Below are positions 9,021-17,908 of a stretch of 64,000 bases of DNA, in pieces. The notes beneath the pieces are model-generated. The model had not been told where the DNA came from. It was given only the letters and a program-made list of their open reading frames with translations, and made no database searches. This stretch comes from Aminobacter sp039907765 (GTDB lineage Bacteria > Pseudomonadota > Alphaproteobacteria > Rhizobiales > Rhizobiaceae): the NCBI RefSeq assembly GCF_039907765.1, contig NZ_JARDJI010000001.1, positions 248,001 to 312,000 on the forward strand, given 5' to 3'. Both the position numbers and the translations under genes were made by a program. How positions within the stretch are numbered: position 1 is the stretch's first letter; every line of letters begins with the position of its first letter.

Positions 9021-10139
9021 ATGAAGAAACGTCTATCCGATGTCGCCCGCTCGGCTTTCGTCTCCACGCTCGCCATTGCTGCCGCGCTGCCAGGCCTTGC
9101 CCGGGCGGAGGCTCCGCAGGAGCTTGTCGATGCCGCCAAGAAGGAAGGCATGCTGACGGTCATCGCCCTGCCGCATGACTGGTGCAACTATGGTGAAGTG
9201 ATAGAAGGCTTCAAGGCGAAGTATTCTGGCATCGCAGTCAACGAACTGAACCCCGACGCTGGCACGGCCGACGAGTTGGAAGCCATCCGCTCCAACAAGG
9301 GCAATACCGGCTCGCAAGCGCCCGATGTCGTCGATCTCGGCCTCGCCTTTGCACCGGCGGCCACGAAAGAAGGCTTGCTCCAGCCCTACAAGGTGGCCAC
9401 TTGGGACGAAATCCCGGACAACATTAAGGACGCGGACGGCTACTGGTACGGCGACTACTATGGCGTCATGGCTTTCGGCATCAACAAGGACTTGGTCCAG
9501 ACCGCCCCGGCCGATTGGTCGGACCTCGCCAAGCCGGAATATTCCGGCTCCGTCGCGCTTACCGGCGACCCGCGTTCCTCGGCACAGGCAATCCTGGCAC
9601 TGATGTCGGCCGGCATTTCGCGCGGTGCCGAGCCCGGCGCGGAGTCCGGCAAGAAAGGCCTCGAACTGTTCGCGCAACTGAACCAGGCCGGCAACTTCGT
9701 GCCCGTCCTCGCCAAGGCCGGCACCATCGCTCAGGGGCAGACGCCGATCGTCGCCGCCTGGGACTACAACCTGCTCGCCTGGCGCGATGCCCTCAACGGC
9801 AACCCGCCCATGGATGTCATCGTGCCTGCAACCGGCGTGGTCGCGGGCGTCTACGTGCAGGCGATCTCGGCCTATGCGCCGCATCCGAACGCTGCGAAGC
9901 TGTGGATGGAATACCTCTATTCCGACGAGGGTCAGACCGGCTGGCTGAAGGGTTACTGCCACCCGGCGCGTTTCAATGCCATGCTGAAGGCCAACAAATT
10001 CCCGCAGGATCTGCTGGACAAGCTGCCGCCGACCGAAGCTTATGAAAAGGCGATTTTCCCGACCATCGAAGCACTCGACGCCAACAAGAGCGCCATCGTC
10101 GAAAGTTGGGACAAGGTGGTTGGCGCCAACGTGAAATAG
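9021..10139 (+). CDS. ABC transporter periplasmic substrate-binding protein (family 1, PotD/Fbp-like)
   Basis: A 372-residue secreted protein. It starts with a Sec signal peptide (MKKRL..., hydrophobic core, cleavage probably after LARA near residue 29) and continues as a two-lobed binding protein of the iron/spermidine/2-aminoethylphosphonate type. A good ribosome site (AGGAGG) precedes the ATG. First gene of an operon with two permeases, an ATPase, an isomerase-like protein and a phosphatase. The binding-protein class and the phosphatase suggest a small phosphorylated or polyol-like substrate, but this is inference. Confidence 0.9.
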   Translation: MKKRLSDVARSAFVSTLAIAAALPGLARAEAPQELVDAAKKEGMLTVIALPHDWCNYGEVIEGFKAKYSGIAVNELNPDAGTADELEAIRSNKGNTGSQAPDVVDLGLAFAPAATKEGLLQPYKVATWDEIPDNIKDADGYWYGDYYGVMAFGINKDLVQTAPADWSDLAKPEYSGSVALTGDPRSSAQAILALMSAGISRGAEPGAESGKKGLELFAQLNQAGNFVPVLAKAGTIAQGQTPIVAAWDYNLLAWRDALNGNPPMDVIVPATGVVAGVYVQAISAYAPHPNAAKLWMEYLYSDEGQTGWLKGYCHPARFNAMLKANKFPQDLLDKLPPTEAYEKAIFPTIEALDANKSAIVESWDKVVGANVK

Positions 10140-10210
10140 GCCGCGCGTCGAGCACGGAGGCCTCGCCTGTCGCGGGGTCTCCGGCCGCAGTGCCCTCAGG
10201 AAACAATCCG

Positions 10211-11095
10211 ATGACGACTAGCGCCGCTTCCCTGCCGGCGGCCTTTCGGCCGCGGCAGCTTCTCAATTGGGTCGGGGTCGCCCCGTTCTTCCTCTTTGCC
10301 ACTCTGTTCCTGCTCCTGCCGACGCTCAACATCGTCATCGGCGCCTTCCGCAATGCTCAAGGCGAGGCGACGCTGGAAAATCTTGGCAAGCTTTTCTCGC
10401 CGTCGATCGGCGCGGCCTTCTGGATCTCGATGGAACTCAGCTTCCTGACGGCGGTGCTCGGTTGCTTCTTCGGTTTCCTCATCGCTGCCGCGATCACGCT
10501 TGGCGGCCTGCCGCGTGCCTTGCGCAATGGCATCATCACCTTTTCGGGTGTCGCCTCGAACTTTGCCGGAGTGCCGCTCGCCTTCGCCTTCATCGCCACG
10601 CTCGGACGGCTGGGCTTCGTGACGATGCTGCTGCGCAACTGGTTCGGCATCAATCTCTACGGCTCCGGTTTCAGCATCGTCTCATTCCTCGGCCTCGCGC
10701 TCACCTATCTCTATTTCCAGATCCCGCTGATGGTGCTGATCATCACGCCAGCGCTGGAAGGGCTCCGGCGCGAATGGCGCGAGGCCGCCGAAAGCCTGGG
10801 GGCGAGTGGCTTGCAATATTGGCGGCTGGTTGCGCTCCCGGTGCTGTGGCCTTCGCTGCTCGGCACACTGGCGCTGCTCTTTGCCAATGCTTTCGGGGCC
10901 GTCGCCACCGCCATCGCGCTGACCGGCTCCTCGCTTTCCATCGCGCCCATCGTGCTTTTCGCGCAGATTCGTGGCGACGTGCTCAACGATCCGCATCTCG
11001 GCTATGCCATCGCCTTCGGCATGATCCTGCTGACCGCCATCGCCAACGGCATCTACATCCTCCTGCGGATGCGCGCCGAACGGTGGCTCAAATGA
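10211..11095 (+). CDS. ABC transporter permease (first subunit)
   Basis: A 294-residue inner-membrane permease with six or so hydrophobic spans and the cytoplasmic EAA-type loop (EWREAAESLGASGLQYWRLVALP, here only partly quoted as REAAESLGAS). The ATG at 10211 is preferred to the upstream in-frame ATG because AGGA lies just before it and the extra N-terminus lies in the intergenic spacer. Its stop overlaps the start of the next permease gene by ATGA, which indicates translational coupling and a heterodimeric channel. Confidence 0.9.
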   Translation: MTTSAASLPAAFRPRQLLNWVGVAPFFLFATLFLLLPTLNIVIGAFRNAQGEATLENLGKLFSPSIGAAFWISMELSFLTAVLGCFFGFLIAAAITLGGLPRALRNGIITFSGVASNFAGVPLAFAFIATLGRLGFVTMLLRNWFGINLYGSGFSIVSFLGLALTYLYFQIPLMVLIITPALEGLRREWREAAESLGASGLQYWRLVALPVLWPSLLGTLALLFANAFGAVATAIALTGSSLSIAPIVLFAQIRGDVLNDPHLGYAIAFGMILLTAIANGIYILLRMRAERWLK

Positions 11096-11880
11096 CGGGA
11101 AAACGTTTCTGGTCCCTGTTGGCCGTCACGCTCGGCGGGCTCTATTTCCTGCTGCCGCTTGCCGGCATGGTCGACTTCTCGATGCGCATGAAGCGTGGCG
11201 AATACAGCTTCGAAGCCTACCGCATTGTGCTTGCCGATCCGCAGTTCCAGCAGACCTTCCTCTACTCGGTCGTGCTGGCCCTGCTCACCATCGTGTTAGG
11301 GATCCTCCTCGTCGTGCCGGCCGCCTATTTCGTGCGGCTGCGGCTTCCCGGCCTTAGGCCCGTCGTCGAGTTCATCACGCTGTTGCCGCTGGTCATCCCG
11401 CCCATCGTCATCGCCTTCGGCTACATCCGCATCTACAACACCTCCTCGTTCCTGCCGCTGACGGGAACCCGGTCGGGCACCAATCTCCTGCTGCTGTTCG
11501 GATATGCGACGCTGGCGCTGCCCTACATGTACCGCTCGGTGGATACGGGCCTGCGCACCATCGACATCGCCAGCCTCACCGAGGCGGCGCAGTCGCTCGG
11601 GGCCGGCTGGGTGCGATTGTTTGCCGTCGTCATCCTGCCGAACGTCTTTGTCTCGGTGCTGTCGGGTGCCTTCCTGACCTTCGCCATCGTCATCGGCGAG
11701 TATGTCTTCGCCGCCCTTCTCAACGTCAACGCCTTCGGTCCCTACATGGTCTGGATGGGCAGCAACCGGGCCTATGAGCCCTCGGCGCTCGCCGTCGTCG
11801 CCTTCGCCATCACCTGGGCCTGCATCGGGCTGATCCAGCTTTTCACCCGCTTTTCCAAGTTTTCCACTGCAAGGCGCTGA
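11092..11880 (+). CDS. ABC transporter permease (second subunit)
   Basis: A 262-residue membrane protein of the PotC/binding-protein-dependent permease family with about six spans and an EAA loop (LTEAAQSLGAGWVRLF). The start overlaps the upstream permease stop (ATGA). The reading frame is open far upstream, but that part is an out-of-frame shadow of the first permease. It pairs with the first permease and the following ATPase. Confidence 0.9.
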   Translation: MTGKRFWSLLAVTLGGLYFLLPLAGMVDFSMRMKRGEYSFEAYRIVLADPQFQQTFLYSVVLALLTIVLGILLVVPAAYFVRLRLPGLRPVVEFITLLPLVIPPIVIAFGYIRIYNTSSFLPLTGTRSGTNLLLLFGYATLALPYMYRSVDTGLRTIDIASLTEAAQSLGAGWVRLFAVVILPNVFVSVLSGAFLTFAIVIGEYVFAALLNVNAFGPYMVWMGSNRAYEPSALAVVAFAITWACIGLIQLFTRFSKFSTARR

Positions 11881-11882
11881 CC

Positions 11883-12941
11883 ATGGCCTTTCTCGACATT
11901 CAGCATCTGGAAAAGTCCTTTGGCACGCTGTGCGTCGTCAAGGATTTCAATCTCGGCATCGAAAGGGGAGAGTTCGTCTCCTTTCTTGGCCCGTCCGGCT
12001 GCGGCAAGACGACGGTTCTGCGCATGGTGGCGGGTTTCGAGACCCCCACATCAGGCGCGATCCGCATCGACGGGGTCGATATCGCTGGCCTTCCTGCCAA
12101 CCGACGCAAGATCGGTATGGTGTTCCAGGCCTATGCGCTGTTCCCGAACCTGACAGTCGCCGACAACATCGGATTCGGCCTCAAGGTGGCCGGAGAGGGC
12201 AAGGCGGAAATCGGCCGACGCGTCGCGGAAATGCTGGAACTGATCGGCCTGCAGCAGTTTGGCAGCCGCTATCCCTTCCAGCTGTCCGGCGGCCAGCAAC
12301 AGCGCGTCGCACTTGCGCGCGCGCTTGCCCCGCGTCCGCAGGTGCTGCTGCTCGATGAACCGCTCTCGGCGCTCGATGCAAAAATCCGTGTCAGCTTGCG
12401 TGAGGAAATTCGTCGCATCCAGCGCGGCCTCGGCATCACAACCATCTTCGTGACCCATGACCAGGAGGAGGCGCTCTCCATATCGGATCGCATCGTGGTC
12501 ATGCATCAGGGCGTTGCCGACCAGGTCGGCACGCCGTTCGAGATCTATAACCGCCCGGCTACGCGTTTTGTGGCGGAGTTCGTCGGCACGCTGAATCTGG
12601 TCGATGCCGATGTGGTCGAGGCCGCCAAAGGTCGGGTGCGGCTGGGCGAGGTGCTGGTGGCGCTGAACCGGCCCCTGTCTGCCCGGGCCGGCGAGCGCAT
12701 CAGCCTCGCGCTCCGGCCGGAGACGGCGGTGCTCGGGCGCGGAGAGGGGCACGATGTCGTGCTTTCCGGCCGCATTGCCGAGGTGCATTTCCTTGGCTCG
12801 GTGATCCGCATCCGTGTGGCGATTGGAGGCCAGACCGTCTCCCTGGACACGTTCAACCAGCCCGACAGGCCGCCGCCGGCCGTCGGGACGCCCGTCGAGG
12901 TCAGCATTTCAGAGCGCGACCTGCTGGTGCTGGCGGCTTGA
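11883..12941 (+). CDS. ABC transporter ATP-binding protein (PotA/FbpC type)
   Basis: A 352-residue ATPase. Walker A is GPSGCGKTT (about residues 38-46), the signature is LSGGQQQR, Walker B is LLLDEP, and the switch His follows in FVTHDQEE. The C-terminal 110 residues form the TOBE-type regulatory domain seen in spermidine/iron/polyol importers. It begins two bases after the second permease stop. It powers uptake of whatever the protein encoded at 9021 binds. Confidence 0.93.
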   Translation: MAFLDIQHLEKSFGTLCVVKDFNLGIERGEFVSFLGPSGCGKTTVLRMVAGFETPTSGAIRIDGVDIAGLPANRRKIGMVFQAYALFPNLTVADNIGFGLKVAGEGKAEIGRRVAEMLELIGLQQFGSRYPFQLSGGQQQRVALARALAPRPQVLLLDEPLSALDAKIRVSLREEIRRIQRGLGITTIFVTHDQEEALSISDRIVVMHQGVADQVGTPFEIYNRPATRFVAEFVGTLNLVDADVVEAAKGRVRLGEVLVALNRPLSARAGERISLALRPETAVLGRGEGHDVVLSGRIAEVHFLGSVIRIRVAIGGQTVSLDTFNQPDRPPPAVGTPVEVSISERDLLVLAA

Positions 12942-12984
12942 AGGAGGGCGCGCAACCCGAACTTACGGAGGAACCGGCACTGTG

Positions 12985-14013
12985 ATGGACACTCCATGGG
13001 GCATCGAACCGCGGCCCGACTGGCGGGCAAGGCTGGCCGCACTTTCACCGGCAAGCCGCGCCCGGCTTGCCGAGCGAGCACGCACCGCGCGGCTTTTCGC
13101 CCATGCCTATGCCTTCCACCTAAACATGCGGTTCGGCGGCATGACGCCGCTGCAGCTGGCTGAATTCGCCAAGGCGCAGGGCCTTTGCGGCATCAAACTG
13201 CATGTCGACGATGGGGAACAGTTCAGCCTGAGCCGTATGAGTGGAGACGTGCTCGCGGATTTCGCCGCGCGTCTGAGGAAGCGTGACCTGGAACTCCATG
13301 TCGAAACCAGCACGACCGAGGCGGCGGGCCTCGCCGATGCGGTGCGCATTGCACTGGTGGCAGGCGCGACCTCGCTTCGCTGCTATCCGCGCTATGAAGG
13401 AAGGGTTTCGCAGATCATCGACAAGACGATCGCAGATCTCCGGCGTCTTCCCGAGTTCGACCCGGAAAGCCGGCTGCGCTACACACTGGAGCAGCACGAG
13501 GACCTGAAGTCGGAGGAACTCGCCCACATCCTCGAGTCCGTCTGCAACCCTCGGCTAGGCCTGCTGTTCGACTTCGGTAACATGATCAACGCTTACGAAT
13601 GGCCGATGTCCGCGCTGGCGATCCAGGCGCCATACATCACCGAGGCGCATGTTAAAGATTGCCTTGTGCAGCCGGATCGTGGCGGCTGGGCGCATCTTGC
13701 CTGCCTTTCGGGCGAGGGCCATCTGCCGATGCAGGCGATGTTCGTCGAACTGCTTCTACTAGGTGGCGACCGGCCGCAGGTACTCGCCTTCGCCCTTGAG
13801 GAGGAGGAAGGCTATTTCGCCCCGGCCATGCGCCGCTCTTCGGACGACCCCGACCCCTTCATTCCCGCCCGTACGGCGAGCTTTACGGAACTCGGTTCCG
13901 GCGATCTCGAAACCCGGCTGCGACGGGAGGCCGCCGTCGCCCATCGGCAAGTGCAAACGGTCCGAACCATGCTCCGCGAAATCGCCGCCGAAGCCGAAAG
14001 GAAGTTAGGATGA
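12985..14013 (+). CDS. TIM-barrel sugar-phosphate isomerase/epimerase-like protein
   Basis: A 342-residue protein of the xylose-isomerase-like/AP-endonuclease-2 TIM-barrel superfamily. Metal-binding acidic and His residues typical of the family appear in LHVDDG, LLFDFGN, EAHVKD and the late FALEEEEG. The ATG at 12985 follows GGAGGAAC and is chosen over the longer frame, whose start overlaps the ATPase gene out of phase. Its stop overlaps the next gene by ATGA. Members isomerise or epimerise sugars, inosose or related polyols, so the operon probably imports and converts a polyol-like compound. Substrate unknown. Confidence 0.8.
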   Translation: MDTPWGIEPRPDWRARLAALSPASRARLAERARTARLFAHAYAFHLNMRFGGMTPLQLAEFAKAQGLCGIKLHVDDGEQFSLSRMSGDVLADFAARLRKRDLELHVETSTTEAAGLADAVRIALVAGATSLRCYPRYEGRVSQIIDKTIADLRRLPEFDPESRLRYTLEQHEDLKSEELAHILESVCNPRLGLLFDFGNMINAYEWPMSALAIQAPYITEAHVKDCLVQPDRGGWAHLACLSGEGHLPMQAMFVELLLLGGDRPQVLAFALEEEEGYFAPAMRRSSDDPDPFIPARTASFTELGSGDLETRLRREAAVAHRQVQTVRTMLREIAAEAERKLG

Positions 14014-14798
14014 CCCCCGCAAGCAGTTGTCCCCCGGCCTTCCTGGCTTTGGCTCATGCTATGGCCGATGCCGCCGCCGCCGTGATACGTCCGCATTTCC
14101 GCAAGCGCGTTGCCATGGACGCAAAGGCCGATGCGAGCCCCGTCACCATCGCCGACCGCGACGCGGAAACAGTCATGCGCCAGATGATCGAGGCGAAGTT
14201 CCCCGACCACGGGATCAGGGGCGAGGAGTTCGGCGCTTGTCGTATCGATGCGGACTGGATCTGGGTGCTCGACCCTATCGATGGCACGAAATCCTTCGTC
14301 TCCGGATCGCTGGCCTTCGGCACGCAGATTGCGCTTCTCCATCAAGGCACGCCGCTCCTCGGTCTGATCAATCAGCCTGTTACGGGTGAACGCTGGCTTG
14401 GTGTAGGCGCTGTCGCGACCCTCAACGGCGAGCCGATCCGGACCAGCAATACCACGCTGCTCAACGATGCGATTGTCTACACATCCGCCCTCGACCAATT
14501 CGATCGCGCGCGCCACGATCGCTTCGTGGCCTTGGCCGAAAAGGTCCGCTTCACCCGCCTCTCGCATGATTGTTACGCCGCTGGACTCCTGGCGCTTGGC
14601 GGGATCGATCTCCTCGTCGAGAGCAATGTCTTCGACTACGATATCCTGCCACAATTGCCCATCGTAGAGTCGGCAGGGGGTATTGTGACCGACTGGGACG
14701 GACGGCCACTCATTGATGCTGCGCAATACGAAACGGTGCTGATGGCGGCGAACGAGCAAATCCACCTGGCCGCCCTCGAGGCTCTTTGTCGAGCGTGA
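14010..14798 (+). CDS. Inositol-monophosphatase-family phosphatase (histidinol-phosphatase-like)
   Basis: A 262-residue Mg-dependent phosphatase. The metal-binding motifs are GEEFG near residue 70, VLDPIDGTKSF near residue 88-98 and the late IVTDWDG. It removes phosphate from small phosphomonoesters such as inositol phosphate, histidinol phosphate or sugar phosphates. Translationally coupled to the isomerase gene (ATGA overlap) and last in the importer operon, which suggests that the imported or rearranged compound is phosphorylated. The gene ends within a short hairpin. Confidence 0.88.
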   Translation: MTPASSCPPAFLALAHAMADAAAAVIRPHFRKRVAMDAKADASPVTIADRDAETVMRQMIEAKFPDHGIRGEEFGACRIDADWIWVLDPIDGTKSFVSGSLAFGTQIALLHQGTPLLGLINQPVTGERWLGVGAVATLNGEPIRTSNTTLLNDAIVYTSALDQFDRARHDRFVALAEKVRFTRLSHDCYAAGLLALGGIDLLVESNVFDYDILPQLPIVESAGGIVTDWDGRPLIDAAQYETVLMAANEQIHLAALEALCRA

Positions 14799-14805
14799 CG
14801 CTCGA
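14789..14805 (+). terminator. Hairpin overlapping the stop codon of the phosphatase gene
   Basis: TCGAGCG and CGCTCGA form a perfect seven-base stem with the TGA stop codon as the loop. It sits at the end of the operon and could terminate transcription or protect the 3' end. No T run follows, so intrinsic termination is only a possibility. Confidence 0.4.
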
Positions 14806-15057
14806 AAGGAGCGTTAAATGCTCTGAGCAATGCGGTCCGCGACCGAGGGGCTGGTCTGCCGGCAACGATGAGGCTTCCAAGCGTCCAGCCGGCGGGCTTT
14901 GCACTACCCGCGGGAGATCGCATCGGCAGGGCCGACGCTGACGAGCCTTACCAGTATGCGTAAGATTTTGACGGCCCGAGGGTTCGGCTTTCGGCGTCTA
15001 AGACGAGAAACACCGTGGCTAGATCAATGGCTTAGCGGTCATGCGTGAAGACTGGCT

Positions 15058-15276
15058 TTAGCTGATCCAGAGCTTGTCTCTTGGTATGATTGATTTCAGC
15101 TGCGCTACGTCCCTGACGCCGGCACGATAGGCACTGATCAGGATACGCGCGATCTCGGCTGCCCATACTGTTGACACACGCCGCTCAGCGCGAACCGTGT
15201 CAAACACTCCCCTGATGAAGGCGAGATCCTCGCGCGTGAGGGGCTGTTTACTGACCAACTTGTGAGGGTGTCCCAT
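15058..15276 (-). CDS. Small hypothetical protein
   Basis: A 72-residue, basic, apparently soluble protein beginning MGHPHKLVSK. The ATG at 15276 follows GGGAGG at good spacing and is preferred over the upstream in-frame start at 15336. The body (about residues 15-60) looks helical and has no membrane span. I do not recognise a family; small proteins of this look occur in rhizobia. It stands alone, with long spacers on both sides. Confidence 0.5.
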   Translation of the reverse strand: MGHPHKLVSKQPLTREDLAFIRGVFDTVRAERRVSTVWAAEIARILISAYRAGVRDVAQLKSIIPRDKLWIS

Positions 15277-15705
15277 AGCAAACCTCCCGCGTTCACCCCA
15301 CCCTACCTCACAAAGAACCCGCCCTGCCGTTTGCAAGAGGGCGGGATCGACTGGCCGGCGCGCTTACCTGCCGGACAGGGCGAGCCGTTTCGGGCCGCCT
15401 GGGAAACGTGACATGGATCGACGGGGATGTCGCCTAGATCAAAAGGACGAGGCGTCCCACCGGACGGGGTAGCCGAACTTCACAAACCGAGCGCGTCCGC
15501 TAGCCCTTCAAGTTCTCGGGCGTTGGTGTGATCCGAAGGAGCACTGCAACGCCGCCAAGAACCAACAGACACTCTGGCCGTCCCGACCTTCGCGGGTCCA
15601 ACCCTATGCCGGCATTTCCGGTCAGGGGCACTCAGCATGGTAGTCGCACACGCCACAGTGTATGATCCGACCACAAGCTCGACATGAGCTTTTGGGAGAA
15701 GCGCC
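15277..15705. other. Gene-free spacer with an inverted repeat
   Basis: No convincing gene is seen here; nor in the adjoining 14799-15057. A perfect eight-base inverted repeat, CCCGCCCT-N12-AGGGCGGG, lies at 15318-15345. On the minus strand it is followed by TTCTTTG, so it could form a weak terminator or a leader hairpin for the small gene at 15058-15276. The ribosome site for the next gene (GGGAG) lies near 15692. Confidence 0.4.
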
Positions 15706-16008
15706 ATGATTGTTGTGCGTTTCAAGGTGCGGTGCCAGCCCGGAAAAAGCGGACCGCTGATCTCTGCATTCAAGGATGTCATCAAAGCCAGTCGACCACT
15801 CGAAGGTGTCGCAAGTTTCGACATCGGACAGGACCTCGCCGATCCCGATTCATTCGTGGCCACGGAGGTGTTTGAGAACGAGGCCGCATTGGATCGTCAG
15901 GAGGCGCTCGCCGAGGTCCAGAAGGCGATAGCTCTCCTGGGGGAGGTCACCGCGGCACCTCCTGAGGCGACGATCTTCCAAGTCTCGTCCTCACGCCCTT
16001 GGGGCTAG
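15706..16008 (+). CDS. Antibiotic-biosynthesis-monooxygenase (ABM) domain protein
   Basis: A 100-residue protein of the dimeric alpha-beta barrel fold. It starts with the typical strand MIVVRFKVRCQPGK and has the central pattern SFVATEVFENEAALDRQ near residues 50-65. Members act as small oxygenases of quinols or heme, or as stress-related proteins. Preceded by a good GGGAG ribosome site. It lies convergent to the Rieske-reductase gene and no operon partner is seen, so the substrate is not predicted. Confidence 0.75.
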   Translation: MIVVRFKVRCQPGKSGPLISAFKDVIKASRPLEGVASFDIGQDLADPDSFVATEVFENEAALDRQEALAEVQKAIALLGEVTAAPPEATIFQVSSSRPWG

Positions 16009-16160
16009 TTGGTGCAGGGCGTGATTGGTCCATCCAGCCTACGGAACGACGCATGCGGACAGCGACCGACTTGCCCACATCGGCAAACAGCTAGCGCAAA
16101 TTGAGCATGCGGACGCCAGCCGTGCGCGCTTGATGGCCTGCGGGCAGCCTGGCCGATCCG

Positions 16161-17690
16161 CTAGGCCCGGCTGCGCTCCATCGCCAGTTCCGCCTCGAGG
16201 CTTTCGGTGTCGCGGAAGATCGTGGCGACCGCCAGCACGCGTCCGCCGCGCTTGAAACGCAAGATGCAGTCTTTCGCGGCAATGTCGCCCTCGACCTCTA
16301 TCGCATCCCATCCCTCTGCGTGGCCGACATAGTTGATCGGAACGTCGTAGTGCTGGCTCCAGAAGAACGGCACGTCGGTGAATGGCTTCCGGCGTCCGAG
16401 CATGTTGAGCGCCGCAGCTGCACCCTGGCGCTCCGCCACCACCCAGTGCTCCACCCTGATGTTCCCGCCGCTGTGCGGATCTGGCCAGCGGGCGATGTCG
16501 CCGGCCGCGTAGATGCCGGGCGCGCTGGTTTCGAGATATTCGTCCACCAAGACGCCGCGGTCAGTGGCAAGTCCGGCGACTTCTGCGAGGGCGGTCCGTG
16601 GCCGCACGCCAATGCCGGCGACGACGATGTCGGCGACCAGGGTGCCACCGCCGTTCAGCCGAACGTCCCTCGTGCCGATGCTCGCGGCGGTATCCCCAAG
16701 GTGGAAGACGACGCCGTTTTCCTCATGCAAGGCGCGGATGAAGTCGCCCATCTGCGGACCCAGGACCCGTTCCATCGGCCGCTCGTCGGGCGCCACCACA
16801 TGCACTTCGATGCCGCGCGTCCGGAGGGCGGCGGCTACCTCTAGGCCGATGAAGTTGGCGCCAAGGACGACGGCGCTCCGCGCCGTGTCGGCCTGCGCGA
16901 TGATGCCGCGGCTGTCGGCAAGGGAGCGCAGCGTGTGGACATGAGGCTGGTCGGCGCCGGGGATGGTCAGGCGAACCGGTTCTGCGCCCGTCGCCAGCAA
17001 CAGCTTGTCGAAGGCGAGCCGGGCGCCATCGGCGAGCACGACCTCCCTGGCGCCCGCGTCCAGGCCTGCGGCCTTGGTCCCCAGGCGCAGGTCGATGCCG
17101 TTCTTGGCGTAGAAGCCTTGCTTGCGCAAAGGGATCCAGTCTTCCGGCGCCTTGCCGGCAAGAAAGTCCTTCGAAAGGTTGGGGCGGTCCACGGGCAACG
17201 CCTCGTCGTCGCTGAGCATGACGATCGACCCCTGATATCGTTCGCGCCGCAGCCGCTCTGCGGCGGCAAATCCGGCGGCGCCGCCGCCGACGATGACAAT
17301 CCTTTCGGCAGCGGCTCCATCGCTTTCCCCTGGTGCCGGCGACGGCTTCTTGCGTTTCTCGCCTACAAAGATCCTGTCGCCGCGTTGTTCCACCGACCAG
17401 CAGGCGAGCGGCGATAGCGCAGGGGCTCGCAGGGCTTCGCCGGTGCGCAGGTCGAAGCAGGCGTGATGCCAGGGACAGCGAATGGTGTCGTCGGCGACGA
17501 GGCCCTCGGCGAGCGGTCCGCCGTAATGCGAGCACGCGGTGGCGACAGCGAAGATCTCCGCTCCGCGACGCACCAGCAGCACCGGCTCGCCATCGCGATG
17601 GCCGATCAGCTTGCCGCCATCAGGAAGGTCGGCGAGAGCAATGCCGAGGGCGAGGTCGGGTCCGCTGAGCTGTGAATGGCTACCGGCCAT
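16161..17690 (-). CDS. Rieske-fused FAD/NAD(P)-dependent reductase
   Basis: A 509-residue protein with two parts. Residues 15-105 are a Rieske [2Fe-2S] domain with ligands Cys53, His55, Cys72 and His75. Residues 127-505 are a ferredoxin-reductase-like flavoprotein with FAD motif IVIVGGGAAGFAAAE, NAD motif VVLGANFIGLEVA and the late GIYAAGDIARW. The ATG at 17690 follows GGGAGGAG and is preferred to a longer frame. Such fusions are known in AIF-like reductases and may supply electrons to an oxygenase. No oxygenase gene is adjacent, so the partner is unknown. Confidence 0.88.
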   Translation of the reverse strand: MAGSHSQLSGPDLALGIALADLPDGGKLIGHRDGEPVLLVRRGAEIFAVATACSHYGGPLAEGLVADDTIRCPWHHACFDLRTGEALRAPALSPLACWSVEQRGDRIFVGEKRKKPSPAPGESDGAAAERIVIVGGGAAGFAAAERLRRERYQGSIVMLSDDEALPVDRPNLSKDFLAGKAPEDWIPLRKQGFYAKNGIDLRLGTKAAGLDAGAREVVLADGARLAFDKLLLATGAEPVRLTIPGADQPHVHTLRSLADSRGIIAQADTARSAVVLGANFIGLEVAAALRTRGIEVHVVAPDERPMERVLGPQMGDFIRALHEENGVVFHLGDTAASIGTRDVRLNGGGTLVADIVVAGIGVRPRTALAEVAGLATDRGVLVDEYLETSAPGIYAAGDIARWPDPHSGGNIRVEHWVVAERQGAAAALNMLGRRKPFTDVPFFWSQHYDVPINYVGHAEGWDAIEVEGDIAAKDCILRFKRGGRVLAVATIFRDTESLEAELAMERSRA

Positions 17691-17908
17691 ATTCTCCTCC
17701 CTGCAACTGACTGTGCCGCTGGCCGCGCTGCTGGGCTTGTCCGGCAGGCTGCCTTCATGGAGTTTTCCGCCATTACGGCTTCCAGGCAAATGAATTCAGC
17801 CTGGGGTGGCACGCAAATTTCTTGACATGCGGAAGGGTGGTTTCCGTCCCGGCCAGGTATCCGGCGACGCCGACGGTTGGCGGGGCGCAGAGGCGATGCC
17901 TCTTCTAT

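Noticed and set aside
15480..15863. Reverse open frame of 127 codons
   Set aside because: Half of it is antisense to the ABM-domain gene, and its composition is that of a GC-rich shadow.
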